NCBI GenBank assembly: GCA_016208105.1
Contig: JACQYS010000027.1
Span: forward strand, 1-64,000
Reading direction: 5' to 3'
DNA from: Desulfovibrio sp.
GTDB taxonomy: Bacteria > Desulfobacterota > Desulfovibrionia > Desulfovibrionales > Desulfovibrionaceae
Length of the DNA stretch: 64,000 bases
In this document: positions 25,659-34,841 of the stretch, piece after piece
How the letters are laid out: each line of letters opens with the position of its first letter
Numbering within the stretch: the stretch's first letter is position 1
Made by a program: the position numbers and the translations under genes
The notes under the pieces: model-generated
Database searches by the model: none
Told to the model about the DNA's origin: nothing
Seen by the model: only the letters and a program-made list of their open reading frames with translations

Positions 25659-27878
25659 GTGACTCCTTTGGCTCATGTCAGTCCCGGCAAACTCCGCCCA
25701 CTGAGGGGTCGCGGTAAGAACCTGTCGCCGAAACGGCAGAGGCCCTTTGAAGCTGCGACGTTCGAATCAGGCAGTCCGAACGTCGCGCACTCACTGCCCG
25801 GCAGGATCAGGTTCCGCTACAAACGGCCCAGCCATGACGCTCTTTTCAAAGCCGCGGATAGAATTCGCGGAATCGAAGGGGTTTACTCTGTTTCCACCAA
25901 TCCCCGCTCCGGCTCGCTTCTGGTTGTATTCGATCCGGACACGGCCGTGCATGCAGCCGTGCTTTCTTGCGTAACAGGGACCGAGGTCCGGGAGATCCCT
26001 CCTGAAAGGGGCAGGCATGCCTCGGCAACGCAACATGATCCGGAGACCGCGCCGAGCCTTTTTGGCCTGCTCGCTCCGGTGATCATGCGCCCCATGCTTC
26101 CCAGGGGTTTCCAACTGGCCTTTGCGCTTAAGGGCGCATTGCCCAGGCTTTGGCGGGGTGTTGTGTCGCTTCTTTCAGGAAAACTCTCGGTAGACGTGCT
26201 GGATGCGACAGCCCTGGCCATATGCTTTCTGCGCCGAGACTTCAGGTCGCTGGGAACCATCACCCTTCTTCTTTCCGCCGGGGAATTCCTGGAGAACTGG
26301 ACGCGCAAGCGTTCGGAGGAAAGCCTGGCCGCCACCCTCGCCTCGCAGACCGTCTGGGCCTGGGTGCGCAAGGGCAGCGACGAGCAACAGGTGGACGCCC
26401 GCACCGTGAAGCCCGGGGACTTGGTGGTCATCCGCCAGGGAGCGGTGGCGCCTGTGGATGGCGTGGTGGAGGAAGGCGAAGCCCTGGTGAATCAGAGTTC
26501 CATGACCGGGGAGGTTCGCGGAGTTCCCAAGCGTCCTGGTACCGCTGTCTTCGCGGGAACCGTGGTGGAAGAGGGCGAGGTAGTGGTCAAGGCCACAGGC
26601 TCAGCCGACTCCACCCGTTGGCGCCGGATGCTGGCCCTGGTGGAACAGGCGGAACGCAGCAAGGCTGGCGTTCAAAGCCAGGCCGAAAAGTTGGCCGGAA
26701 ACCTGGTTCCCTTTTCTCTCGGGCTTTCCGGAGCGGTCTACGCTGCCACTCGCGATCCGCGCCGGGCCGCCTCTGTCCTTCTGGTGGACTACTCCTGCGC
26801 CATCAAGCTTGCCACACCGCTAGCCGTGCTGGCCGCAATGCGCCAGATGGCCACGGAAGGCGTTGTGGTCAAAGGCGGTCTTCCTTTGGAAAACCTGGCC
26901 AAAGCCGACGTGTTCGTCTTTGACAAGACCGGCACCTTGACCATGGCCGAACCGAAGGTTCACAGCGTCATCGGCTACTCGGGCCATTCCCGGGAGGACG
27001 TGCTCCGCCTTGCGGCCTGCCTTGAGGAACACTTCCCCCACCCTGTTGCCCGGGCCGTTGTGCGCCAAGCCGCGGCCGAAGGCATTACCCACCAGGAGGA
27101 GCACGCACGAGTGGAGTATGTGGCCGCTCATGGCGTGGCCAGCTGGCTCAAGGGCAAGCGCATCATGCTGGGCAGCAGGCATTTCATCCACGATGATGAA
27201 AAAATACCGTTGGGCGAGGCTGGCGAAACCGCCAGGAATCTTGCCGAGCAAGGGCATTCACTGCTGTATCTGGCCATCGGAGACGAATTGGCCGGTCTCA
27301 TCAGCTTGGATGACCCGCTTCGCCCCGAGGCGGCCGAAGCCATCCAGGCGCTTCGGGACTCCGGAATCAAGCGCATCATCATGCTCACCGGCGATCTGGA
27401 CGGCATGGCCGCCAGGACCGCGAAGGAGCTCGGCATAACCGAGTGGGTGTCCCAGGTGCTGCCCGATGAAAAGCATCAAGTTATTGAGAAGCTTATCGCC
27501 GAAGGCAGAACTGTGGCCATGGTCGGCGATGGGTTAAACGACGCCCCGGCCCTTGCCCGGGCATCGGTTGGCATCTCCATGCACCAGGGTGCGGACGTCA
27601 CCCGCGAGGTGGCCGACGTGGTGCTCACCACGGGCGACCTGCTGGCCCTGGCCCGGGCCAGAGCCTTGGCCCAGGCGGCTTTCAAGCGTGTGAAAAACAA
27701 CTATTGGCTTATCGTGGGCGTGAACACCCTGCTCCTGGCCGGCGGTCTGTTCGGGCGCTTGACTCCACAGCTCTCTGCTCTCATGCACAACGGGGCCACC
27801 ATCGCCGCTGCTGTGAACGCCCTGCGGCCCCTGCGGCCAGGACGATCAGGAATGGTTCCAGTGTTCAAGGAGGCCTGA
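25659..27878 (+). CDS. P1B-type metal-transporting ATPase with atypical SCA membrane motif
   Basis: The 739-residue pump starts at GTG. An N-terminal HMA-like domain (about 45-110, SLPGRIRFRY to NPRSGSLLVVFDP) lacks the CxxC metal ligands. The actuator TGE loop is MTGEVRG, the phosphorylation site is DKTGTLT with Asp422, and MVGDGLNDAPALA is the hinge motif. The membrane motif that is CPC in most P1B pumps reads Ser379-Cys380-Ala381 in YSCAIKLATPLA, so the transported ion cannot be assigned. It is the middle gene of a three-gene operon with an 87-residue and a 135-residue partner. Fur-like boxes nearby suggest, but do not prove, a link with iron. Confidence 0.9.
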   Translation: MTPLAHVSPGKLRPLRGRGKNLSPKRQRPFEAATFESGSPNVAHSLPGRIRFRYKRPSHDALFKAADRIRGIEGVYSVSTNPRSGSLLVVFDPDTAVHAAVLSCVTGTEVREIPPERGRHASATQHDPETAPSLFGLLAPVIMRPMLPRGFQLAFALKGALPRLWRGVVSLLSGKLSVDVLDATALAICFLRRDFRSLGTITLLLSAGEFLENWTRKRSEESLAATLASQTVWAWVRKGSDEQQVDARTVKPGDLVVIRQGAVAPVDGVVEEGEALVNQSSMTGEVRGVPKRPGTAVFAGTVVEEGEVVVKATGSADSTRWRRMLALVEQAERSKAGVQSQAEKLAGNLVPFSLGLSGAVYAATRDPRRAASVLLVDYSCAIKLATPLAVLAAMRQMATEGVVVKGGLPLENLAKADVFVFDKTGTLTMAEPKVHSVIGYSGHSREDVLRLAACLEEHFPHPVARAVVRQAAAEGITHQEEHARVEYVAAHGVASWLKGKRIMLGSRHFIHDDEKIPLGEAGETARNLAEQGHSLLYLAIGDELAGLISLDDPLRPEAAEAIQALRDSGIKRIIMLTGDLDGMAARTAKELGITEWVSQVLPDEKHQVIEKLIAEGRTVAMVGDGLNDAPALARASVGISMHQGADVTREVADVVLTTGDLLALARARALAQAAFKRVKNNYWLIVGVNTLLLAGGLFGRLTPQLSALMHNGATIAAAVNALRPLRPGRSGMVPVFKEA

Positions 27879-27879
27879 T

Positions 27880-28287
27880 ATGTTGCGAAGCGTTCTTCCT
27901 GGTAGAATTCGGGCGCATCTGGGCGCAGGCATGCCCATGGAAGAGATCGATTCCCTGCAAGCGTCCCTGGAGAAGGCCGCGCCCGGGGCCCAGATTCACT
28001 ACAATCCGCGAAGCGGCGGGCTCCTGGTAACCTGGAAGCCCGGAGTGAAACGGGATGCGGCCGTGCTCAAGGCTGTCGAGGCTCACTTCAAATCCGCCCC
28101 CTCCTGTTCCCCGAAACTCACCTGGCCAACCATGAAGACCGTGAAGCAAGGCATGGCCTTAAGTTTAGGCGTGGCTCTCACCTCTCTGGCTTTCAGGAGC
28201 GAACGAGTCCACATGTGGGCCGGTGGCGCCTTCGCGGCCCTGCTTTCCCGCCATCTCTACGTCTACCGCAAGCGCATCTTCAAATAA
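27880..28287 (+). CDS. HMA-like domain membrane protein, partner of the P-type ATPase
   Basis: The 135-residue protein opens with LPGRIRAHLG and contains NPRSGGLLVTWKPG. These are the same landmarks in the same order as the N-terminal domain of the adjacent ATPase, so it is a free-standing copy of that domain. It also lacks CxxC. The C-terminal third has a hydrophobic stretch (MALSLGVALTSLAF and MWAGGAFAALL) and a basic end. AAGGAGG inside the ATPase gene serves as its ribosome-binding site. Confidence 0.75.
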   Translation: MLRSVLPGRIRAHLGAGMPMEEIDSLQASLEKAAPGAQIHYNPRSGGLLVTWKPGVKRDAAVLKAVEAHFKSAPSCSPKLTWPTMKTVKQGMALSLGVALTSLAFRSERVHMWAGGAFAALLSRHLYVYRKRIFK

Positions 28288-28294
28288 CCCAGAA

Positions 28295-28324
28295 CGGCCG
28301 CCCGGGAATGCACCCGGGCGGCCG
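28295..28324 (+). terminator. Hairpin at the end of the ATPase operon
   Basis: A 12-bp perfect stem (CGGCCGCCCGGG with its complement) closes a 6-base AATGCA loop. No T tract follows on either strand, so termination may need Rho or the stem may protect the mRNA ends of the two convergent units. Confidence 0.6.
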
Positions 28325-28355
28325 CCCTCAAGTCGCGTCTCTGGCAGGAGACAAC

Positions 28356-28658
28356 CTATATCAAAAGATCCTCGCAAGCCTCGCCGTTTTCCAGCGCGTC
28401 GAGGATCTCGTCCACCTTCTCCTCGGAATCCACGTGCCCGTACCACCAGGCTTCGGGATAAACCACCATCACCGGGCCGTCCTCGCACTGCTTGAGGCAT
28501 CCTGAACCGGTGATCAGGATGTCCAGGCCGCGGTCCAATATTTCTGTTTCCATGTACTGCAGGAGGCTTCCGCCCTGTTTGAAGCAGACGCCCTTGGGCT
28601 CGCCCTTGGCTCGGAAGCTGTTGCAGACCAGTATATGATGCTTGGGTTTGTTGACCAT
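28356..28658 (-). CDS. Thioredoxin-like [2Fe-2S] ferredoxin of the nif operon
   Basis: The 100-residue protein has the four cysteines of the thioredoxin-fold ferredoxin family (Clostridium pasteurianum 2Fe-2S type): a first Cys in ILVCNSF, a second in KGVCFKQ, and CLKQC in the C-terminal half, followed by MVVYPE. Close relatives lie next to nif genes in several diazotrophs, where a role in electron supply or nitrogenase protection is proposed. The ATG at 28658 has GGGAG 8 bases upstream. It is the last gene after nifK, separated by a run of hairpins. Confidence 0.88.
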   Translation of the reverse strand: MVNKPKHHILVCNSFRAKGEPKGVCFKQGGSLLQYMETEILDRGLDILITGSGCLKQCEDGPVMVVYPEAWWYGHVDSEEKVDEILDALENGEACEDLLI

Positions 28659-28710
28659 GTCTCGAACTCCCTTCGGATTAGTGAGATGGGGCACTGCCTT
28701 AAACCCCGGC

Positions 28711-28829
28711 TGGGGGGAATGATTCCCCCCAGACCCCCTCAATTATTTCCGCCTACAGTCTGCAATAATGCCGGGTCCAGGGAGAGGCTTCTCTCCCTGG
28801 CGCGGGGTCCGGGGGCGCGCAGCCCCCGG
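28711..28829. repeat. Three consecutive hairpins between nifK and the ferredoxin gene
   Basis: Three perfect or near-perfect stems lie in a row: TGGGGGGAA with TTCCCCCCA (28711-28731), CCAGGGAGAG with CTCTCCCTGG (28777-28800) and CCGGGGGC with GCCCCCGG (28809-28829). The last begins 5 bases after the nifK stop on the minus strand. No T tracts follow, so these look more like mRNA-stabilising or processing elements than simple terminators. Confidence 0.75.
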
Positions 28830-28833
28830 CTTC

Positions 28834-30222
28834 CTAATATACCAACTCAAACTTGGTTTCGGTCGAATCCCGGTCACGGCGGGTCAGCAATGCGTCGAGT
28901 ATCTTCTCGATCATCCTGAGCGCGCCCTTGTATCCCACCGTGGGGAAGTAGGTGTGGCCCATGCGGTCAACAATTGGGAACCCGTGGCGGATCAAGGGGA
29001 TGTCCTCGTCGCGGGCCACGTACTTCAGGTACGTGTTGCCAATGAGCAGATCCACGGGCTCCTGCTTGATCCACTGGTGCATGAGGAACATGTCGCCCGG
29101 GCACTTCACCTTGGTGACGTTCTCGGCCGGGGTTCCCTTGATGATCTCCCGGATGGCGGGCTCGAACTTGTTGCCGGGCGTACCCGTGACAACATAGGCC
29201 GGGATCATGTCCAGCTCGATCAAGAGCTTGGTCAAGCCGATCAGCTGATCAGGGTCGCCGGCAAGGGCCACGCGCTTGCCGTAGAGGTACTGGTTGTAGT
29301 CGCTGATGACGTCCACCACCTGCCCGCGTTCGAAGTCGATGGAGGCGGGCACGGCCTTTCCGGCCATCTTGGACAGGGCGTAGATGTAGGCGTCCGTTGC
29401 TTCCAGGCCAAAGGGCAAGCCCATGATCTGGCAGGGAACCTTGTGCTCCGAGTCCAGATACTTGGCGGCCTGGGCCGTGGCCCACTGGCCAAGGCCGATG
29501 GTGCCCACCGCGTCGCCCGAGGACGTGATGTCCGCGACCTTGGCTCCGCCAGCGGGGTACATCTCGTACTTTCCGGTCAACGGGGCATTGAGCACCCCGG
29601 AGGTATCCGGGAACATGTTGGCGTCCACATCCATGGCCAGGGCCAGGCGCTTGATTTCCGCCATGTCCGCAGGCTCGCAGAATCCGGGGATGATGTTCAC
29701 CTTGCCGTTTTTGGCTCCCGTGGACTTGGCCAGGTTCTTCACCATGCCGCTTACCATGTTGGAGTAGCCCGTGACGTGCGACCCGACGTAAGACGGGGTG
29801 TTACAGTAGATCACGTGCTTGCCCTCGGGGACCTTGCCCTCGGCGCGGGCCTTCTCCACGATCTGGGTCATGTCGTCGCCGATGGTCTCGGAGAGACAGG
29901 TGGTGTGCACCGCAATGATCTCAGGCTCGTAAACCGAGAAGATGTTCTGGATCGCGGTGAGCAGGTTGGCCTGGCCGCCGAACACGGAGGATCCTTCGGT
30001 AAAGGAGCTGGTGGCCGCGCTGATGGGCTCCTTGGTGTGCCTGGTCAGAGCGGAGCGATGGTAGGCGCAGCAGCCCTGGGAACCGTGGGAGTGCGGCAGG
30101 CAGCCGTGAATGCCTAGCGCCGCGTACATCGCGCCCACGGGCTGACAGGTCTTGGCCGGGTTGATGGACAGGGCCGTCCTGTCGACTGTTATTTCAGCGG
30201 GTGTGTGCCGTAAGAGTGCCAT
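28834..30222 (-). CDS. nifK: Nitrogenase molybdenum-iron protein beta chain
   Basis: The 462-residue beta subunit of dinitrogenase contributes P-cluster cysteines in INPAKTCQPVGAMYAALGIHGC and HTTCLSETIGDD, and the serine-rich HGSQGCCAYHR segment. It lacks the roughly 50-residue N-terminal extension of proteobacterial NifK, as in anaerobe-type nitrogenases. It follows nifD with 12 bases between them. Confidence 0.98.
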   Translation of the reverse strand: MALLRHTPAEITVDRTALSINPAKTCQPVGAMYAALGIHGCLPHSHGSQGCCAYHRSALTRHTKEPISAATSSFTEGSSVFGGQANLLTAIQNIFSVYEPEIIAVHTTCLSETIGDDMTQIVEKARAEGKVPEGKHVIYCNTPSYVGSHVTGYSNMVSGMVKNLAKSTGAKNGKVNIIPGFCEPADMAEIKRLALAMDVDANMFPDTSGVLNAPLTGKYEMYPAGGAKVADITSSGDAVGTIGLGQWATAQAAKYLDSEHKVPCQIMGLPFGLEATDAYIYALSKMAGKAVPASIDFERGQVVDVISDYNQYLYGKRVALAGDPDQLIGLTKLLIELDMIPAYVVTGTPGNKFEPAIREIIKGTPAENVTKVKCPGDMFLMHQWIKQEPVDLLIGNTYLKYVARDEDIPLIRHGFPIVDRMGHTYFPTVGYKGALRMIEKILDALLTRRDRDSTETKFELVY

Positions 30223-30234
30223 GTGCGTATCCTC

Positions 30235-31887
30235 CTAGCCAGCCACGAAGCAGGCGGTGAGTTCGGGTCCGTCGGCGTGCCAGGGGGCCTTCACCTTCGA
30301 CCAGACCTTGGAGTTCACCATCCTGTCGATATCCTTGTAATAGTTTACCGCGCCCACAAACCCGGCGTAGGGGCCGCCATAATCGTAGGAATGCAGCTGC
30401 TTGAGCGGCACACCCATCTTCTGCACGGAATACTTTTCCTTGATGCCGGCGCAGAAGATGTCGGGCTTGTACATCTCGATGAGCTTCTCGGACTCGAACT
30501 GGTTCAAGTCGTCGATGATCATGGTCTTTTTGGGCATGTCGGTGATCAGCCCGTCGTATTCCTTGAACTTCAAGCCTGCATCCTCGCGGGCCTTGATTTC
30601 AGCCTCGGTCAAACGCGGGGAATACTTTTCTGGGTCGGCCTCCACATGGAGCTCCTCGATGTTGCGCGAGTCGGCGTCCACCTTGATGGAGGGTATGACC
30701 TGGCGGCCTTCGTAGTCGTCGCGGTGGCCGAACTCGTAGCCAGCGGCCAGAGTGGTCATGCCAAGCTCGTGGAAGAGCTCCTGGTAGTGGTGGGCCCGGG
30801 AGCCCCCCACGAACAGCATGGCTGTCTTGCCGGTGGTGCGGGGTTTGATTTCCGCCAGAGCGGCCTCCACTATGGGCATTTCCTCAGCGATGACCTCTTC
30901 CACGCGCTTGATGAGCGCCTCGTCGCCGAAGTGCTGGGCAATGCGCCGAAGGGACTTGGCTGTGGCGTGCGCACCGATGAAGTTCACCTTGATCCAGGGG
31001 ATGCCGTATTTGGTCTCAAGCATGTCGGCCACGTAGTTGATGGACCGGTGGCACATGACGCAGCTTAGGTCGGCCATCTGAGCCGAAGCGAAGTCGTTAT
31101 AGGTGGAGTTGCCCGAGAAGGTGGCGTTCACGGTGATGCCGCACTTCTCCAGGATGCGGTCGATCTCGAAGGCATCGCCGCCGATGTTGTATTCACCCAG
31201 CATGTTGATGGTGAACTTGCCGGTGCGCTCAGGCGTCTCGGAAGTGCCCACAACTTCGGTGAAGATCTTGTTGTTGGCTATGTGGTGGCCAGCGGACTGG
31301 GACACGCCCTTGTAGCCTTCACAAGAGAAGCCAAAGATGTTGATGCCGAGCAAAGCCTTCATCTCCCTGGCCACGGCATGCACGTCGTCGCCGATGAGCC
31401 CCACCGGACAGGTGGAGAAGATGGCGATGGCCTTGGGCTTGAACAGGTCGTAGGCTTCCTGGATGGCCTGCTTGAGCTTCTTTTCCCCACCGAAGATAAT
31501 GTCCTGATCCTGCATGTCCGTGGAAAAGGCATAGGGAATGAAGTTCTCTGCGCCGGGCGCTGAGGCGTCGGTCTGGTTGCGCCTGGTCAGCCAGGAGTAG
31601 AAGCCGCAGCCGATGGGACCGTGAGTAATGTTCACGATGTCGCGGGTGGGACCCAGGATAACGCCCTTGCAGCCCGCGTAGGTGCAGCCGCGCTGGGTGA
31701 TGATGCCGGGAACCGTGCGAACGTTGGCCAGGATTTCCCGTTCCTCCGGGCCCTCGGTTTCCTTAATGAATATCTGCTGGGAGCGCTTGCGGCCGACCTT
31801 CGGGGGGTACTTGGCCAAAAGCTCCTTCTTGGCCTCTTCCGGATCGATATCCGGGACTGCCAGGTGGTCTACTATTGGGGCGTCCAT
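30235..31887 (-). CDS. nifD: Nitrogenase molybdenum-iron protein alpha chain
   Basis: This 550-residue subunit carries the FeMo-cofactor. P-cluster cysteines appear in RGCTYAGCKG, HGPIGCG and STCPVGLIGDD. The cofactor pocket residues are intact: the GVSQSAGHHIAN segment with its Gln and His, the cofactor Cys in VMCHRSINY and the homocitrate-side His in QLHSYDYGGPY. It is about 60 residues longer than Azotobacter NifD because of an insertion around residues 370-430, typical of clostridial and other anaerobe enzymes. The pattern indicates a Mo-type enzyme. Confidence 0.98.
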   Translation of the reverse strand: MDAPIVDHLAVPDIDPEEAKKELLAKYPPKVGRKRSQQIFIKETEGPEEREILANVRTVPGIITQRGCTYAGCKGVILGPTRDIVNITHGPIGCGFYSWLTRRNQTDASAPGAENFIPYAFSTDMQDQDIIFGGEKKLKQAIQEAYDLFKPKAIAIFSTCPVGLIGDDVHAVAREMKALLGINIFGFSCEGYKGVSQSAGHHIANNKIFTEVVGTSETPERTGKFTINMLGEYNIGGDAFEIDRILEKCGITVNATFSGNSTYNDFASAQMADLSCVMCHRSINYVADMLETKYGIPWIKVNFIGAHATAKSLRRIAQHFGDEALIKRVEEVIAEEMPIVEAALAEIKPRTTGKTAMLFVGGSRAHHYQELFHELGMTTLAAGYEFGHRDDYEGRQVIPSIKVDADSRNIEELHVEADPEKYSPRLTEAEIKAREDAGLKFKEYDGLITDMPKKTMIIDDLNQFESEKLIEMYKPDIFCAGIKEKYSVQKMGVPLKQLHSYDYGGPYAGFVGAVNYYKDIDRMVNSKVWSKVKAPWHADGPELTACFVAG

Positions 31888-31920
31888 GATGCTTCCCTCT
31901 TTGAATTCGCTAAAAGCCGG

Positions 31921-32295
31921 TTAAACGATGGCGCAGGAGCCGGATTCGCCGGTGCGCACCCGCACGGAGTCGGACATGGGCAGCACGAAGATCTTGCCGT
32001 CGCCGGCATTGCCGGTCTGGTTGGCTTCCATGATGGTTTTCACGACTGTATCGACCTCTTCGTCTGGAACCACCACAGTGATCATGCGCTTGGCGAAAAG
32101 CTTGCCCTTGTTTCCCAGGACCTCGGCGGCCTCCTGGTAGCCCTGGGCGGCTCCTGCCGCCACGGCCATGTTCACCAGACCCTTGCCACGGCCCCAAGCC
32201 TCGTGGGCGAAGAAGGCGGCTACACCGGCGTCAGTCAAAGCCTTCTTGGTCTGGTTCATCTTGTTCATGCGAACTACGGCGATTACTTCCTTCAT
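31921..32295 (-). CDS. nifI2: Nitrogen regulatory PII-like protein NifI2
   Basis: This 124-residue PII-family protein has the T-loop region around AAAGAAQGYQEAAEVLG and ends with VRVRTGESGSCAIV. It lies between nifI1 and nifD, the position of NifI2 in archaea and anaerobic bacteria. There NifI1 and NifI2 together bind dinitrogenase and switch it off when ammonia appears; 2-oxoglutarate and ATP relieve this. Its start overlaps the nifI1 stop by 4 bases. Confidence 0.95.
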   Translation of the reverse strand: MKEVIAVVRMNKMNQTKKALTDAGVAAFFAHEAWGRGKGLVNMAVAAGAAQGYQEAAEVLGNKGKLFAKRMITVVVPDEEVDTVVKTIMEANQTGNAGDGKIFVLPMSDSVRVRTGESGSCAIV

Positions 32296-32654
32296 GGCCT
32301 GGCCTCCCCAACGGACGACAGATCGGTTTCCTTTACGCCGGAGCTGATGGTGTACATTTCTTCCACCGGGGAAACGAAGATCTTGCCGTCGCCGAAGTTT
32401 CCCTTGCCGCCTGTGCGGGCGGCGTCCACGATGGTCTTGACCACGAAATCCTTGTCCTTCTCGGACACCACGGTCATGATCTGGATCTTGGGAATTTCGT
32501 CATAGGTCACTTCGCCGATTTTAATGCCGCGCTGTTTGCCGCGACCAGCCACGGCCAGTTTGGTGGCGGCCGGGAAGCCAGATTCCATGAGAGCGGCCAT
32601 GACGTCGTCGGCCTTCTCGGGGCGGACGATGGAACGGATCATAATGAGGGACAT
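32292..32654 (-). CDS. nifI1: Nitrogen regulatory PII-like protein NifI1
   Basis: The 120-residue PII-family protein starts MSLIMIRSIVRPEKADDVM. Its C-terminal strand KIFVSPVEEMYTISSGVKETD is the ATP-binding part of PII proteins. It follows nifH by 35 bases, and the pair with nifI2 matches the nifH-I1-I2-D-K order of methanogens and many anaerobes. Confidence 0.95.
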   Translation of the reverse strand: MSLIMIRSIVRPEKADDVMAALMESGFPAATKLAVAGRGKQRGIKIGEVTYDEIPKIQIMTVVSEKDKDFVVKTIVDAARTGGKGNFGDGKIFVSPVEEMYTISSGVKETDLSSVGEARP

Positions 32655-32689
32655 TTTCTTATCTCCTGCCTTTTTTGTTTGCCGTCCGC

Positions 32690-33559
<870 letters not shown>

Positions 33560-33562
33560 TCA

Positions 33563-33578
33563 GGCAAAGGGCATGCCA
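33563..33578 (-). promoter_or_regulatory. Sigma-54 promoter candidate for nifH
   Basis: The minus strand reads TGGCATGCCCTTTGCC. This is TGGCA plus T at -24, a 5-base gap and TTGC at -12, close to the TGGCAC-N5-TTGC consensus. The expected start of transcription is about 38 bases before the nifH ATG. Confidence 0.75.
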
Positions 33579-33685
33579 AAACTGTTATTTTTTGCCAAAT
33601 TTGATAATTTCCTAGGATTGGCGCAGATGACAGAATCCCTTATGACCCACTAAATTACTGGATGAAAATAATGAGACAGATGAAA

Positions 33686-33713
33686 CTTACATTTTTGTTG
33701 TCATTTTTGTAAG
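33686..33713. promoter_or_regulatory. Inverted CTTACA/TGTAAG element upstream of nifH
   Basis: CTTACA (33686-33691) and TGTAAG (33708-33713) face each other across 16 bases and enclose two direct copies of CATTTTTGT. One arm, read on the minus strand, is ACAAAAATGTAAG, the same 13-mer found upstream of nifE. It lies about 110 bases upstream of the nifH sigma-54 candidate. Confidence 0.45.
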
Positions 33714-33916
33714 GTTCATGAAGGTGCGGATGTAACCCTCCGCCTGTCGACAACAGTTTGGAAAGATTATAAGGCGCGGCCTTTGGCAGTCCCGGACAAC
33801 AGGCATGCCGGTTCAGCGCGGTACAGACCGCCCCGAACGCCCTCCCACGGTCAGTACCGCACGCCCGGGCCGAATCTCACTCGTCTCACGATGAGAACGA
33901 CAAGGAGTATCCCCTC

Positions 33917-34717
33917 ATGATGGTCATGTATCTTCTTCTGTATGCCTTAGCCGGCGCAGTTGCCGGAGTGCTGGCGGGGCTTTTGGGAGTGGGCGGAGGA
34001 ATCGTCATCGTGCCAGTTCTGTCCATCCTGTTCGCCATGCAGGGACTACCTGCCGAGTACATGATGCAGATGGCGCTCGGCACATCGCTGGCCTCCATCA
34101 TGTTCACCAGCATTTCCAGCATGCGCGCCCACCACAAGCACGGAGCGGTGCGGTGGCACGTGGTCAAGCTCATCACTCCCGGCATTGTCCTGGGGACCCT
34201 TGCCGGCTCCAAGCTCGCGGCATGGCTGTCGTCGGGCTTTCTCAAGGGTTTTTTCGTCTGCTTCCTCTATTATGTCTCCGTACAGATGTTCTTGAACCTC
34301 AAGCCCAAACCCAGTCGCGAAATCCCCGGATGGGGCCCCATGACTGGCGTGGGCGGGTTCATAGGCGTCATCTCTGCCCTGGTTGGAATCGGCGGCGGCA
34401 CACTGACAGTGCCCTTCATGACCTGGTGCAACATTCCCATGCACCAGGCGGTTGGCACTGGAGCGGCCATTGGTTTCCCCATCGCGGTGGCCGGTACAAT
34501 AGGTTTCATCCTCGGGGGATTGGGCAAGGCAGGGATGCCAGAGTATTCCCTGGGCTTTATCTACCTTCCAGCCATGCTCGGGTTGGTGGTGTGCAGCATG
34601 CTCACAGCCCCCACCGGGGCCAAGATCGCCCACAAGCTGCCTGTGGCCAAGCTTAAGAAGGTGTTCGCGGCCTTTTTGCTCATTATGGCCACCAGGATGC
34701 TTTTCCAAATTCTGTAA
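33917..34717 (+). CDS. TauE/SafE-family sulfite/organosulfonate exporter-like permease
   Basis: The 266-residue protein has about eight membrane helices and the two family repeats beginning GLLGVGGGIVIVPVL (about 22) and GVGGFIGVISALVGIGGGTLTVP (about 143). Substrates of relatives include sulfite, sulfoacetate and other anions; none can be assigned here. AAGGAG precedes the tandem ATG-ATG start. It is divergent from nifH and upstream of nifV, with a hairpin between. Confidence 0.88.
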   Translation: MMVMYLLLYALAGAVAGVLAGLLGVGGGIVIVPVLSILFAMQGLPAEYMMQMALGTSLASIMFTSISSMRAHHKHGAVRWHVVKLITPGIVLGTLAGSKLAAWLSSGFLKGFFVCFLYYVSVQMFLNLKPKPSREIPGWGPMTGVGGFIGVISALVGIGGGTLTVPFMTWCNIPMHQAVGTGAAIGFPIAVAGTIGFILGGLGKAGMPEYSLGFIYLPAMLGLVVCSMLTAPTGAKIAHKLPVAKLKKVFAAFLLIMATRMLFQIL

Positions 34718-34726
34718 TTTTGTTAC

Positions 34727-34772
34727 CGGGGGGACAGAGGTATTATCCCCGAATGAACTCCCTGTCCCCCCG
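34727..34772 (+). terminator. Long-loop hairpin between the TauE-type gene and nifV
   Basis: An 11-bp perfect stem (CGGGGGGACAG with CTGTCCCCCCG) encloses a 24-base loop. A pyrimidine-rich tail (TCTCTCCTCTC) follows rather than a T run. It may stop the permease transcript or insulate nifV. Confidence 0.45.
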
Positions 34773-34841
34773 TCTCTCCTCTCATGATTTCGCCAAGCCG
34801 CTCTCTCTAAGCGGCATGATCCCGCCCATGGCGGTAAAGCC

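Noticed and set aside
33580-33916. Canonical NifA site TGT-N10-ACA upstream of nifH
   Set aside because: Several TGT triplets were checked and none has ACA at the right distance; the same was true upstream of nifE.
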